A stretch of DNA of 10,784 nt from Acidobacteriaceae bacterium (GCA_027306745.1 DAHUZD010000399.1:1-10784), one strand, 5' to 3'; shown: positions 1 through 7,967, counted from the first letter of the stretch. Program-made: numbers and translations. Notes: generated by a model from the sequence alone, not told the origin.

Positions 1-2324
1 CCGGGCACATTAAAGGAAAAATATCCGGCGGTATATTTGCGCGCGCGTGCGTCGGGCAGCGAAGCAAAAAGTTCGCGGATGGCGTCGAATGCCTTGAGAT
101 AGGTGACGGGATTGGAGCGGGGCGTGCGTCCGATGGGCGACTGATCGACCAGCACGACGCCGCTCAGGTGGTGCATACCGTCGACGGAGTCGTACAAGCG
201 TGATGGATCGCCGGGCGCAGCCTCTTCGTCGAGGGCGTCGGACTCCTGCATCTGCGCGCTGCCGAAATGCTGGGCCAGTGCGCGGTACAGTACGTCATGC
301 ACCAGAGTGGATTTGCCTGAGCCGGAGACGCCAGAGACGCACACAAACATGCCGAGAGGAATCTCGACATTCACCGAGTGCAAATTATGCGCACGCGCTC
401 CAGTCAAGCGCAGGCGCTCGCGGCCCGGTTCGCGGCGCAGCACCGGCACGGGGATGGACAACTCTCCACTGAGATATTTTCCGGTGAGTGATTGCGGCGT
501 GCGCAGAATCTCTTCCAGTCTGCCCGCGGCGAGCAGCCTGCCGCCCAGTTCACCAGCACCGGGACCCAGGTCGAGCAGGCAGTCGGCGGCGCGCATCACC
601 TCCGGGTCATGCTCCACCACTAGACTGGTGTTTCCCAGATCGCGCAGGCTTTTCAGAATGCGCACCAGCCGCGCAGTGTCGCGGGGATGCAGACCAATCG
701 ACGGCTCGTCGAGCACGTACATGGCGCCGACAAGCTGGGAGCCAAGCGATGCGGCTAGTTGCACGCGCTGGGCTTCGCCGCCGCTGAGCGTGGCGGATTG
801 CCGGTCGAGCGTGAGGTAGTCCAGCCCGACTTCATCCAGATAGCGCAAGCGTGCGCGCAACTCATCCAGAATGCGTCCGGCAATCTCCATCTGCATGGGT
901 GCCAGCGTGAGTGCATCAAAAAAACTTCGCGCACTGGAGATTGTCATTGCAGAAATGTCGCAGATATTTTTCCCGGAGATGACGACGGCGGTGGCCTCCG
1001 CACGCAGGCGCTGGCCATGGCAGAGCGGGCAAACGGCATACCCACGGTACTTGCTGAGCAGAACACGCACGTGCAGCTTGTACTTTTTCCGCTCCAGATA
1101 TTCGAAGAATCCGCGGATGCCAGGATAGGCCCCGTCGCCATTCCAAATCAGATTTTGTTGCTCTTGCGGCAGCTTCTTCCACGCAATGTTGAGCGGAATA
1201 CCATTCTCACGTGCATAGCGGCGCAAGTCCGTCAGATGCGAGCGGTGCGCACGAGTGCGCCATGGATGAATGGCGTCCTGTTCGATGGAAAGATTTTTGT
1301 CCGGGATAACGCGATCGATGTCGTAGTCCACCGTATTGCCGAATCCCTCGCAGCGCGGACAGGCCCCCTGCGGATTGTTGAAGGAGAACAGCAGTGGCTC
1401 GGGCTCGCGGTAAACACGCTGGCAATTGCGGCAGGTGTAGCGGGTGGAAAATCGCAGCGTTTTGCGCGCTGCATCTCCGGCGCCTGCGCGAGGTGCAACT
1501 TCAAAGAGAACGGAGCCGCTCTCCCGGTAAGCTAACTCGGCAGCATCGACGATGCGCGCGCGCTCCTCAGCCGAGACAACGATGCGATCGACCAGAACGA
1601 AAAATGGCTGGGCAAAGTTCAAGTCGAGCAGTGATTCTGGCGTTGAGAATTCAAAGATGCGTCCCTGCTGGTAGAGTCGCGTGAATCCGCGTTGGCGCAG
1701 ATCGAGCAGGCGCTGACGCAACAGCTCCTGCTGCGGTGAAGGTGCTGCATTTTTCGCGGCAGACTTGGACTTTTTCGCAGCGCTTTTTTTTGCGGCAGCT
1801 TTGGTTTTCCCCTTGGCTGACGCGGCAGATGCCTCCGCGGGGTGCGCCTCGGCCATCGTGACCGGGAAGAGCACATTGAGCCGTGTGCCATCGCCCAGCG
1901 CCAGAACGGCTGCGGCAATTTCATCGACGCTGTCGCGTTGTACGATGCCGCCGCAGTCGATACAGTGCATCGTTCCGCAGCGAGCAAACAGCAGGCGCAG
2001 ATAGTCGTGAATCTCTGTGGACGTGGCCACCGTGGAGCGGGGATTGCGCGTGGAGTTCTTCTGCTGAATGGCCACGGCAGGCGCAAGTCCGTCGATGTGG
2101 TCAGCGTCGGGTTTCTCCATGCGCTCCAAAAACTGGCGCGCATAGGCCGAGAGCGATTCCACGTAACGGCGCTGGCCCTCGGCGTAAATCGTGTCAAAGG
2201 CCAGTGACGACTTGCCCGACCCCGAGACGCCGGTGAGCACCGTGAGTGTTTCGTGGGGAATTTCCACGTCGACGTTTTTTAGATTATGGACGCGAGCGCC
2301 GCGAATGACGATGCGATCCTGCAC
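1..2324 (-). CDS. uvrA: UvrA, excinuclease ABC subunit A (3' end outside window)
   Basis: UvrA is the damage-sensing ATPase of nucleotide excision repair; as a dimer with UvrB it scans DNA and loads UvrB at lesions. About 774 residues are present, and roughly the last 200 lie beyond the left edge: the frame runs out at FSFNVPG, just before the expected C-terminal zinc module. Seen: Walker [10 protein letters not shown] at residues 32-40; a C4 zinc finger C298/C301/C322/C325; CPLC at 432-435; ABC signature LSGGEAQR at 513-520; Walker [13 protein letters not shown] at 535-546; second Walker [10 protein letters not shown] at 665-673; then [13 protein letters not shown]. The start is GTG at 2322-2324: AAAGG lies 7 nt upstream and the protein then begins [17 protein letters not shown], as the family does. 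Odd: a Lys/Ala-rich insert at about residues 163-199 and an acidic stretch at about 696-706. It is last in a minus-strand run, 118 nt after the methyltransferase gene, so it may have its own promoter. Identity is certain. Confidence 0.97.
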   Translation of the reverse strand, partial: MQDRIVIRGARVHNLKNVDVEIPHETLTVLTGVSGSGKSSLAFDTIYAEGQRRYVESLSAYARQFLERMEKPDADHIDGLAPAVAIQQKNSTRNPRSTVATSTEIHDYLRLLFARCGTMHCIDCGGIVQRDSVDEIAAAVLALGDGTRLNVLFPVTMAEAHPAEASAASAKGKTKAAAKKSAAKKSKSAAKNAAPSPQQELLRQRLLDLRQRGFTRLYQQGRIFEFSTPESLLDLNFAQPFFVLVDRIVVSAEERARIVDAAELAYRESGSVLFEVAPRAGAGDAARKTLRFSTRYTCRNCQRVYREPEPLLFSFNNPQGACPRCEGFGNTVDYDIDRVIPDKNLSIEQDAIHPWRTRAHRSHLTDLRRYARENGIPLNIAWKKLPQEQQNLIWNGDGAYPGIRGFFEYLERKKYKLHVRVLLSKYRGYAVCPLCHGQRLRAEATAVVISGKNICDISAMTISSARSFFDALTLAPMQMEIAGRILDELRARLRYLDEVGLDYLTLDRQSATLSGGEAQRVQLAASLGSQLVGAMYVLDEPSIGLHPRDTARLVRILKSLRDLGNTSLVVEHDPEVMRAADCLLDLGPGAGELGGRLLAAGRLEEILRTPQSLTGKYLSGELSIPVPVLRREPGRERLRLTGARAHNLHSVNVEIPLGMFVCVSGVSGSGKSTLVHDVLYRALAQHFGSAQMQESDALDEEAAPGDPSRLYDSVDGMHHLSGVVLVDQSPIGRTPRSNPVTYLKAFDAIRELFASLPDARARKYTAGYFSFNVP

Positions 2325-2393
2325 GGCAGAACCTTTGCAGTAGAAATTGGCGGCCCTGCAGTTGCGCGGGACGGTTGTTCTTAGTTTACTGGT

Positions 2394-2421
2394 TTGCGCC
2401 TCTGGCTGCGGAAATGCGCAA
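2394..2421 (-). terminator. Possible hairpin in the methyltransferase-uvrA gap
   Basis: TTGCGC (2394-2399) and GCGCAA (2416-2421) form a perfect 6 bp stem around a 16 nt loop, 22 nt past the stop codon of the methyltransferase gene in its direction of transcription. No run of U follows, so this is not a standard intrinsic terminator. It could mark mRNA processing between the upstream genes and uvrA, or be chance. I see no convincing -35/-10 pair for uvrA in the rest of the gap. Confidence 0.25.
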
Positions 2422-2442
2422 TGTGCGTGTGGTTCGGCCGGT

Positions 2443-3141
2443 TTAGCCTACGCGCAGTACGCGGGCCAAAGCGAAGCCGTCATACCCCTTGCAGCCCACC
2501 GTTTGCAGAATGGTAGAGCTGAGCCGGGGATTATCTGAGCAGGATTCAGCCGCCAGCATGGCATTGAAGTGCTGGGCGCCCTGCACGGCGGCATCCTTGG
2601 TTTTGGGTTGAAGAATTTCTCCATCGCGCACGACATTGTCGGCAACGATGACCGTGCCCACACGCGCCAAACGCAGCGCCCAAGCGAGATAGTCCGGGTA
2701 CCCATCCTTGTTGGCATCGAGAAAGATGAAGTCAAAGGGGCCGCGGCCTTCCGCTGCGATTTGCGGCAGCGTGTCCAGCGCTGCGCCTTCGCGCACTTCG
2801 ATTTTCTCTGCGAAGCCCGCGCGGGCGAAGTTGGCGCGTGCAACCTCCGCATGTTTGGCGGAAAACTCCAGCGTCAGAATGCGGCCATCCGGTGGCAGGG
2901 CACGAGCCAGCCACAAGGTGCTGTAGCCGCCAAGGGTGCCAATCTCCAAAATGTTGCGCGCGCCGCTCATCTGCGCCAGCAGGCAGAGCAGCTTGCCCTG
3001 CGATGGCGTCACGCTGATTGGTGGCAGACCAGCCTTTGTGCTGGCCTCAAGTGCAGAGGCCATAACGTCATCGCCTGCAAACAGCAGGCCGTCGATGTAG
3101 GCATCCACGGCGGTCCAAAGCTCTTGGGCGGTCTGGTTCAT
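2443..3141 (-). CDS. Class I SAM-dependent O-methyltransferase (CCoAMT / Methyltransf_3 family)
   Basis: A 232-residue cytosolic methyltransferase of the caffeoyl-CoA/catechol O-methyltransferase family, which uses S-adenosylmethionine and usually a divalent metal to methylate hydroxyl groups. Seen: SAM-binding motif I around [12 protein letters not shown] (residues 64-75); acidic E92 after strand 2; [16 protein letters not shown] at 136-151, with D142 and the following Lys as expected metal and catalytic positions; and [10 protein letters not shown] at 167-176, with D168-N169 as the second metal pair. The N-terminal region with [13 protein letters not shown] is also typical. The ATG at 3139-3141 was chosen because MNQTAQELW fits the family N-terminus and lies only 5 nt after the lspA stop. 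The open frame continues upstream into lspA, but that part is not homologous. No strong ribosome site is visible, so translation may be coupled to lspA. The substrate cannot be told from sequence; bacterial members are often annotated only as O-methyltransferase. Confidence 0.93.
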   Translation of the reverse strand: MNQTAQELWTAVDAYIDGLLFAGDDVMASALEASTKAGLPPISVTPSQGKLLCLLAQMSGARNILEIGTLGGYSTLWLARALPPDGRILTLEFSAKHAEVARANFARAGFAEKIEVREGAALDTLPQIAAEGRGPFDFIFLDANKDGYPDYLAWALRLARVGTVIVADNVVRDGEILQPKTKDAAVQGAQHFNAMLAAESCSDNPRLSSTILQTVGCKGYDGFALARVLRVG

Positions 3142-3146
3142 GGCGT

Positions 3147-3704
3147 TTAATGCGATGCGGATTCCGTAGTGGATGAATTGTTTTTCGGCGCTTCCGTAAA
3201 GATCGGATTGACGCCTCGAATGGCCTCCAGCAGCAGCAGGCACGCGCCGGTCACGATGCAGGAGTCGGCCACGTTGAAGTCAGGATAGTGATAGCCCCAA
3301 TGGCTGAAGGCAAGAAAATCAATGACGAAATGATAAGAGAGCCGGTCGTACAAGTTGCCAATGGCTCCGCCGAGGATCATGGTTAGCGCCACGCTGGTGA
3401 TCGAGATGCGCCGGCCCACATTCCAAAAGAGCGCAAAGACCGCAGCGATGGCGAAGATGGAAAACGCGATCAGCAGCCAGCGCACTGTTTCGGGCGAGCG
3501 CGTGTCCTCCAGAAAGCTGAAGGCTGCGCCATTGTTGTAGACATGCGTCAGATGAAACCAGCCGGGGATGACGGCGACCACATCGCTCGGTTTCACGTGG
3601 CGCAGAATCCAAAGCTTGGTAATGCGGTCGAGCACAAAGACCGCGACGGTGATCAGCAGTAGCGGCAGGCGCCAATCGCGCTGGGAATTTGTGGACAGAT
3701 TCAT
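3147..3704 (-). CDS. lspA: LspA, lipoprotein signal peptidase (signal peptidase II)
   Basis: LspA is an inner-membrane aspartic protease that removes the signal peptide from prolipoproteins after Lgt has added diacylglycerol to the lipobox cysteine. The 185-residue protein has the usual four hydrophobic segments, at about residues 12-28, 74-94, 101-118 and 143-161. Seen: DRITK (26-30); HVYNNGAAFSFL (54-65), the conserved Asn-Gly-Ala segment; GGAIGNLYDRL (112-122); catalytic Asp in VIDF (D129); and catalytic Asp in FNVADS (D147). The C-terminus carries an extra polar tail of about 20 residues. The start ATG overlaps the ileS stop as ATGA, and a GGAGAG site lies inside the ileS end, so translation is probably coupled to ileS. 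An upstream in-frame extension exists but lies wholly within ileS and is not LspA-like. Globomycin target by family knowledge. Confidence 0.96.
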   Translation of the reverse strand: MNLSTNSQRDWRLPLLLITVAVFVLDRITKLWILRHVKPSDVVAVIPGWFHLTHVYNNGAAFSFLEDTRSPETVRWLLIAFSIFAIAAVFALFWNVGRRISITSVALTMILGGAIGNLYDRLSYHFVIDFLAFSHWGYHYPDFNVADSCIVTGACLLLLEAIRGVNPIFTEAPKNNSSTTESASH

Positions 3705-6568
3705 TGGACACTCTCCGTTTGCGCAGCTTCGCTGGTGTGTTCTGCAGCTAGTTTCATCTCTGCCAGCGCGGCCAGGCAACGGTCGCAGAGCGTGGGCATG
3801 ATGGAATCCACGCCAACAAATTTGGAGTAATTCCAGCAGCGCTCGCACTTGCTGCCATCGGCGGGCAGCGGCGTCACACGAACCACGTCGCCGCTCAGCG
3901 CCTCAGACAACTCGACCTGCGAGACGTTGAAGAGTTCCTTCAAGCTGGCCAGATATTTTTTTGCAATCGCGTGCTGCGCTGCTGGCAGTTCCAGTTGCAC
4001 CTTGGCTTCGAGCGCCTTGCCAATGCGCGCGGCCTTGCGCTCGGCTTCGAGAGCCTTGAGCACCTCATCGCGAATGGAAAATAAAGTTTGCCAATCCGCG
4101 AGCAGTGCAGAAGATTCCGGCGCAAGCTCTTCCGGCTTGGGGAAGAGCGCGATGTGCACGCTCGACGGACGGCCTTCGACCCTGGGCAGATACTGCCAGA
4201 TTTCATCGGCGGTGAAGCAGAGGATCGGAGCGATCAACCGCACCAGCGCTTCCGTGATGCGCCAGATGGCTGTCTGCGCAGAACGGCGCGCTGGATGTGT
4301 GGGTGCGAAGGTGTACATGCGATCTTTGAGCACGTCGAGATAGACGGCGCTCAGGTCTGAAGCGCAAAACTGATTCAGAGCGTGGTAGACGCGATGAAAC
4401 TCCATGCGCTGGTACCAGCCGTGAATTTTCTCCGTCAATTCTGCCGTACGCGCCAACATATATTGGTCCAGCGGCTCCAGTTGATCAAAGGGCCGCGCAT
4501 GCAGTGCAGGATCAAAGCCATGCAGGTTGCCCAACAGAAAGCGGAACGTGTTGCGCAGTTTGCGATAGATTTCCTCGGCCAGCCGCTGCATCAGGGGAAT
4601 GCTGGCAACCACATCCTCACGGAAATCCACCGAGGCAACCCAAAGGCGGATGATGTCGCCGCCGAGTTGTTCGGCCACTTGCACGGGATCGACAGTGTTG
4701 CCCAGGGATTTGGAAAGCGCACGGCCTTTTTCATCGAGCGTCCAGCCACAGGTGGCCACACTGCGATAGGGCGCGGCATTCTGTATGCCCACAGCGCAGA
4801 GCAGCGAGGAGTGGAACCATCCACGATGCTGGTCGCCGCCTTCGAGATATAAATCCGCTGGCCAGGGCAGGCCGAATCCGGCACGTTCGCCCAGTACGGC
4901 TGCCTGGCTGGCGCCGGATTCAAACCACACGTCGAGGATGTCGAACTCTTTGGAGAAATCGATGCCGCCGCAGTGGGCGCACTTGGTTTCGGCAGGCAGA
5001 AAATCACTGTTGGGTCGCGCGTACCAAGCGTCAGCGCCGTCTTGTTCGAAGCGCTCAACGATGCGCCGGTTCACCTCGTGCGATTGCAGAGGCTGGCGGC
5101 ATTGCTGGCACAGAAACACGGCGATGGGCACGCCCCAGATGCGCTGGCGCGAGATGCACCAGTCCGGCCGAGTGGCGATCATGTTGGAGATGCGCTCCTG
5201 GCCCCAGCCTGGGTCCCACGTCACCTTGCTGATCTCGTCGAGCGCGCGCTGGCGGAAGGTGGTCGCCGCGCCATCGGTGGTCTGCATCGGCGTATCCATG
5301 CGGATGAACCACTGCTCCGTTGCGCGGAAGATGACCGGCTTGTGGCAACGCCAGCAGTGCGGATACGAGTGCTGCAAATCCTTGCGCGCCAGCAACGCGC
5401 CGCGTGACGCCAGTAGCGCGATGATCGGTTCATTCGCCTTGAAGATGGTCAGTCCGTCGTACTCCGGCAGGCCATTGCGCAGCCGCCCGCCTTCATCCAC
5501 GTTGCAGGCTGGGTCCAAACCATAGCGCGTGCCGGTGTGGAAGTCGTCGGCTCCATGCGCGGGCGCAGTGTGCACAGCTCCTGTGCCCTGGTCGGCGGTG
5601 ACGTAGTTGGCCAACACGCCAAGCACGCTGCGATCTAAAAACGGATGCTGAAAAGTTGTGCGCTCCAGTTTTTCTCCCGGGAAGCGCGCGATTTCTGTGG
5701 CCGCCTGCAGGCCGCATGCCTCGCGGACGGAAGCAGCCAACTCGGCGGCAACGATGTATGTTGTTTCGTTTTGCTCCAGCGCGACGTATTCAAACTCTGG
5801 ATGGAAGGCCACGGCCAGCGATGCGGGCAGCGTCCATGGCGTGGTGGTCCAGATGATGACGGCTGCGTTTTTGCCGGCCAGGCGCGCGTCGATCGACTCA
5901 GGAGCGCTGGTGAGCGCGTAGCGGACGTAAACGCTGGGGCTGGTGTGCTGCTCATATTCCACCTCGGCCTCAGCCAGCGCCGTGCGGTCGTGCGTGCACC
6001 AGTAGACAGGCTTCAGGCCTTTGTAGACAAAGCCGCGCTCGAAGAAAGCAAAGAATGTTTCGGCGATGCGCGCCTCGTAATCCTTGGACATGGTGGAGTA
6101 GGGCCGGTCAAATTGGCCCAGCACTCCGATGCGTTGGAATTGCGCGCTCTGCAGGTCGAGAAATTTCTGCGCGTACTCGCGACAGGCCTGGCGCACGGCC
6201 AGCGGATCCATCTCCAACTTTTTTCGGCCCAGCTGCTCATCCACTTTGATCTCAATGGGCAGACCGTGGCAATCCCATCCGGGCACATAGGGCGCGTCAA
6301 AGCCAGCCATACTGCGCGACTTGACGATGAAATCCTTCAGACATTTGTTGAGCGCGTGGCCCAAGTGAATCGCTCCGTTGGCGTAGGGCGGACCGTCATG
6401 CAACAGATAGACGGGCGCGCCTTTGCGTGCGTCGCGAATCTGTTGGTAGAGGTGGGCCTGCTCCCAAGCGGCCAGGCGTTTCGGCTCATTCTGCGGCAGA
6501 TTGGCCTTCATGGGGAAATCGGTCTGCGGCAGTTGCAGTGTGGACTTCAGGTCTTGCCCGGCGGGCAT
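3701..6568 (-). CDS. ileS: IleS, isoleucyl-tRNA synthetase (class I)
   Basis: IleS charges tRNA-Ile with isoleucine and hydrolyses mischarged Val-tRNA-Ile. Full length, 955 residues, within the usual bacterial range. Seen: N-terminal TLQLPQTDFPMKANLPQ (10-26); HIGH signature as HLGH in PPYANGAIHLGH (60-71); CP1 editing domain with the Thr-rich WTTTPWTLP (250-258) and GTGAVHTAPAHGADDF (338-353); WCISRQRIWGVPI (470-482); KMSKS loop as ALSKS (617-621), where the final Lys-Ser are kept; and a C-terminal zinc site C908/C911 with C928/C931. A second Cys set, C487/C490 and C530/C533, lies in the region between editing and catalytic halves. The start ATG at 6566-6568 has TGGAG 5 nt upstream and gives a family-like N-terminus. 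First gene of the ileS-lspA-methyltransferase run, divergent from the TonB-family gene. I see no T-box leader upstream. Class by sequence: ordinary bacterial IleS. Confidence 0.98.
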   Translation of the reverse strand: MPAGQDLKSTLQLPQTDFPMKANLPQNEPKRLAAWEQAHLYQQIRDARKGAPVYLLHDGPPYANGAIHLGHALNKCLKDFIVKSRSMAGFDAPYVPGWDCHGLPIEIKVDEQLGRKKLEMDPLAVRQACREYAQKFLDLQSAQFQRIGVLGQFDRPYSTMSKDYEARIAETFFAFFERGFVYKGLKPVYWCTHDRTALAEAEVEYEQHTSPSVYVRYALTSAPESIDARLAGKNAAVIIWTTTPWTLPASLAVAFHPEFEYVALEQNETTYIVAAELAASVREACGLQAATEIARFPGEKLERTTFQHPFLDRSVLGVLANYVTADQGTGAVHTAPAHGADDFHTGTRYGLDPACNVDEGGRLRNGLPEYDGLTIFKANEPIIALLASRGALLARKDLQHSYPHCWRCHKPVIFRATEQWFIRMDTPMQTTDGAATTFRQRALDEISKVTWDPGWGQERISNMIATRPDWCISRQRIWGVPIAVFLCQQCRQPLQSHEVNRRIVERFEQDGADAWYARPNSDFLPAETKCAHCGGIDFSKEFDILDVWFESGASQAAVLGERAGFGLPWPADLYLEGGDQHRGWFHSSLLCAVGIQNAAPYRSVATCGWTLDEKGRALSKSLGNTVDPVQVAEQLGGDIIRLWVASVDFREDVVASIPLMQRLAEEIYRKLRNTFRFLLGNLHGFDPALHARPFDQLEPLDQYMLARTAELTEKIHGWYQRMEFHRVYHALNQFCASDLSAVYLDVLKDRMYTFAPTHPARRSAQTAIWRITEALVRLIAPILCFTADEIWQYLPRVEGRPSSVHIALFPKPEELAPESSALLADWQTLFSIRDEVLKALEAERKAARIGKALEAKVQLELPAAQHAIAKKYLASLKELFNVSQVELSEALSGDVVRVTPLPADGSKCERCWNYSKFVGVDSIMPTLCDRCLAALAEMKLAAEHTSEAAQTESVQ

Positions 6569-6746
6569 GGTGGCTCCAGTGCGGAAAATCGGAATAGATT
6601 CATGATAAATGCTTTGGCCTGCTTGCCGGGATGGGCCAAGCGCCTGACGCGCTGGCCATGCAACAGAATCGCGGGGTACTGCGTCTAACCCACAGTGGTG
6701 TTGCGGGCGAGAGTTCGGTTCCGCCGCGCAAATGCCGCTGAGTCCT

Positions 6747-6752
6747 TATAAT
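6747..6752 (+). promoter_or_regulatory. Candidate -10 element of the TonB-family gene
   Basis: TATAAT matches the sigma-70 -10 consensus exactly and sits upstream of the plus-strand gene, predicting a leader of roughly 95 nt. The bases 17 bp upstream (CCGCGC) are not a -35 match and there is no TGn extension, so the call rests on the -10 alone. The surrounding sequence is partly self-complementary and could also serve the other strand. Confidence 0.4.
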
Positions 6753-6770
6753 TGTAAGCAACCGAAAGAC

Positions 6771-6814
6771 CGCCGGACACGGCGTGTGGCAGGATCGGCA
6801 AGCCAGAACGATCC
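6771..6814 (+). promoter_or_regulatory. Two tandem hairpins in the 5' leader of the TonB-family gene
   Basis: Hairpin 1 pairs CGCCG (6771-6775) with CGGCG (6780-6784) over a GACA tetraloop. Hairpin 2 pairs GGATCG (6792-6797) with CGATCC (6809-6814) over an 11 nt loop. Both fall between the candidate -10 and the start codon at 6854, so they would be in the mRNA leader. They do not match a riboswitch class known to me. GGATCG/CGATCC could alternatively be an operator for a dimeric repressor. Confidence 0.35.
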
Positions 6815-6853
6815 ATTATTCCGGCAAGGGCAGACAGGGCACAGGCAAAGCGA

Positions 6854-7966
6854 ATGCCGAATCAGGTTTTGCTGGATCCGGAGACGGAGATTGCCAGCGT
6901 GGAATCCGAAGAGACGCCGTTGTGGAGTCAGATTGGCCGGGAGCCGTCCTATGTGCAGGCGCTCTACACCAACCTGCACGATGCGCTCTTTCCACCCAAG
7001 CTGCCGCCGCTGGAGTTGCAGTCCAAGCCCGTGGCTGTGGTTGATCCGCTGGCGCAAGAGCCATTGTGGGCCGAGATTTGGCACGATCTGCGCGATGTCT
7101 ACTTTCCAACCAAGCTGCCACCACTGGAGTTGCAATCGCACGAAGTGGCCGTGCGCGACATTCTGGCCGTACCGCGGGACCGCCAGGCCAGCCTGATCGC
7201 TGGTGGCGTGCACGTGGCCGTTCTGGCCGCAATTATCATCTTTGCCATCTGGCATCCCAAGAGCGCTATGGTGCAGCCGCCTCCGATCAAGGTTTCCACG
7301 GTGACGCCGTTTCTGCCATTCTCCCCAAAAATGCTGGGCGAGATGGGCGGCGGCGGTGGTGGTGGTGATCACGATCTGCTGATGGCCTCCAAAGGCAAAC
7401 TGCCGCAAATTGCCAAAACGCAGTTTGTTCCGCCGGAAGAAATTATCCGCAACGATCATCCCAAACTAGCCGTTGCGCCCACTGTGGTCATTCCGCAAGA
7501 GGTGCAATTGCCGAATGCCAACATGCCGAATCTGGGCGATCCGACGACCACTGTGCGCGGACCGGCGTCGAATGGTACGGGCACGCAGAGCGGCATTGGC
7601 TCTGGACATAGTGGTGGCGTGGGTTCGGGCACAGGTGCTGGGGTAGGTCCCGGTGAGGGCGGCGGCTACGGCGGCGGCGTGATGCAGGTGGGCAATGGCG
7701 TGCTGCCGCCCAAGCTTCTCTACGCGGTGGACCCGGAATTTTCTGACGAAGCGCGCAAGGCAAAATTCCAAGGCACCAGCGTGGTTTCTCTTATCGTGGA
7801 TACCAATGGAATGCCGCAGAACATCCAAGTGCTGCGCGCACTGGGCATGGGCTTGGATGAAAAAGCCATCGAGGCTGTGAAGCAATACCGATTCAAGCCG
7901 GCCAAGTTCCACGGAAAGTCGGTCGCCGTGCAAATCGAAATTGATGTTGACTTCCACATCGATTGA
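6854..7966 (+). CDS. TonB-family energy transducer with duplicated cytoplasmic box
   Basis: A 370-residue protein expected to span the inner membrane once and pass proton-motive-force energy to outer-membrane TonB-dependent receptors. Order: cytoplasmic N-terminus of about 111 residues; one hydrophobic segment (about 112-133, from ASLIAGGVHVAV); a short Pro-containing stretch (QPPPIKV); Gly runs at 164-171 and 237-281; and a C-terminal TonB domain (about 285-367) with PPKLLYAVDPEFSDEARKAK, GTSVVSLIVDTNGMPQNIQV and YRFKPAKF. The cytoplasmic part holds the box LWxxI...LxDxxFPxKLPPLELQSxxVAVxDxL twice (about 23-66 and 71-104). Odd: the periplasmic linker is Gly-rich rather than the Pro-Lys/Pro-Glu linker of enterobacterial TonB. 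The ATG at 6854 was chosen as the first in frame after the leader; the ribosome site (AGG, 8 nt upstream) is weak. No exbB/exbD genes are in the window, so its motor partners must be encoded elsewhere. The exact receptor is unknown. Confidence 0.9.
   Translation: MPNQVLLDPETEIASVESEETPLWSQIGREPSYVQALYTNLHDALFPPKLPPLELQSKPVAVVDPLAQEPLWAEIWHDLRDVYFPTKLPPLELQSHEVAVRDILAVPRDRQASLIAGGVHVAVLAAIIIFAIWHPKSAMVQPPPIKVSTVTPFLPFSPKMLGEMGGGGGGGDHDLLMASKGKLPQIAKTQFVPPEEIIRNDHPKLAVAPTVVIPQEVQLPNANMPNLGDPTTTVRGPASNGTGTQSGIGSGHSGGVGSGTGAGVGPGEGGGYGGGVMQVGNGVLPPKLLYAVDPEFSDEARKAKFQGTSVVSLIVDTNGMPQNIQVLRALGMGLDEKAIEAVKQYRFKPAKFHGKSVAVQIEIDVDFHID
6920..7165 (+). repeat. Internal tandem duplication in the TonB-family gene
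   Basis: Residues 23-66 and 71-104 of the TonB-family protein are two copies of one motif. The DNA still shows it: the segments from 6998 and from 7112, each coding KLPPLELQS, differ mainly at third codon positions and lie 114 bp apart. Copy 2 lacks about 10 residues between its LWAEI start and the FPxK box compared with copy 1. Synonymous divergence indicates an old duplication kept under selection. Confidence 0.8.
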
Positions 7967-7967
7967 T

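Larger units (their letters stand above)
6569..6853. promoter_or_regulatory. Divergent intergenic control region between ileS and the TonB-family gene
   Basis: This 285 bp region separates two divergently transcribed genes and must hold both promoters. For the plus strand there is a perfect -10 hexamer, TATAAT at 6747-6752, about 100 bp before the TonB-family start, but no good -35 at 16-18 bp. For the minus strand the best -10-like hexamer is TATCAT, reading from about 6607 down to 6602, again without a clear -35. Two short hairpins follow the plus -10 (listed separately). A T-arm-like stretch (GAGAGTTCGGTTCC near 6710-6723) does not extend into a tRNA. I found no T-box sequence, no riboswitch I could name, and no open frame with coding character. 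Confidence 0.5.

Noticed and set aside
759..1535. Plus-strand open frame of 258 codons opposite uvrA
   Set aside because: It overlaps the UvrA signature and Walker B segments on the other strand and shows no homology I can recognise.
2325..2442. LexA-type SOS box upstream of uvrA
   Set aside because: No CTGT-N8-ACAG or similar palindrome was found in the gap; the operator of this phylum's LexA is also not known to me.
3705..3848. Longer LspA N-terminus starting at 3848
   Set aside because: The extension lies wholly within the ileS coding end and is not LspA-like; the ATGA overlap with its own ribosome site at 3704 fits far better.
5645..6688. Plus-strand open frame of 347 codons opposite ileS
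   Set aside because: It lies wholly antisense to the unmistakable IleS N-terminal half and continues across its start; its translation has no recognisable domain. Long antisense frames are expected in GC-rich coding DNA.
6569..6700. T-box or other aminoacyl-tRNA-sensing leader before ileS
   Set aside because: No T-box sequence or specifier loop seen; the leader is too short for the usual element.
6690..6735. T-arm-like GAGAGTTCGGTTCC suggesting a tRNA in the ileS-TonB gap
   Set aside because: No matching acceptor stem, D arm or anticodon arm could be placed on either strand.
6746..7459. Minus-strand open frame of 237 codons opposite the TonB-family gene
   Set aside because: Antisense to a gene with clear domain structure; the His/Gln-rich translation is a composition artefact.
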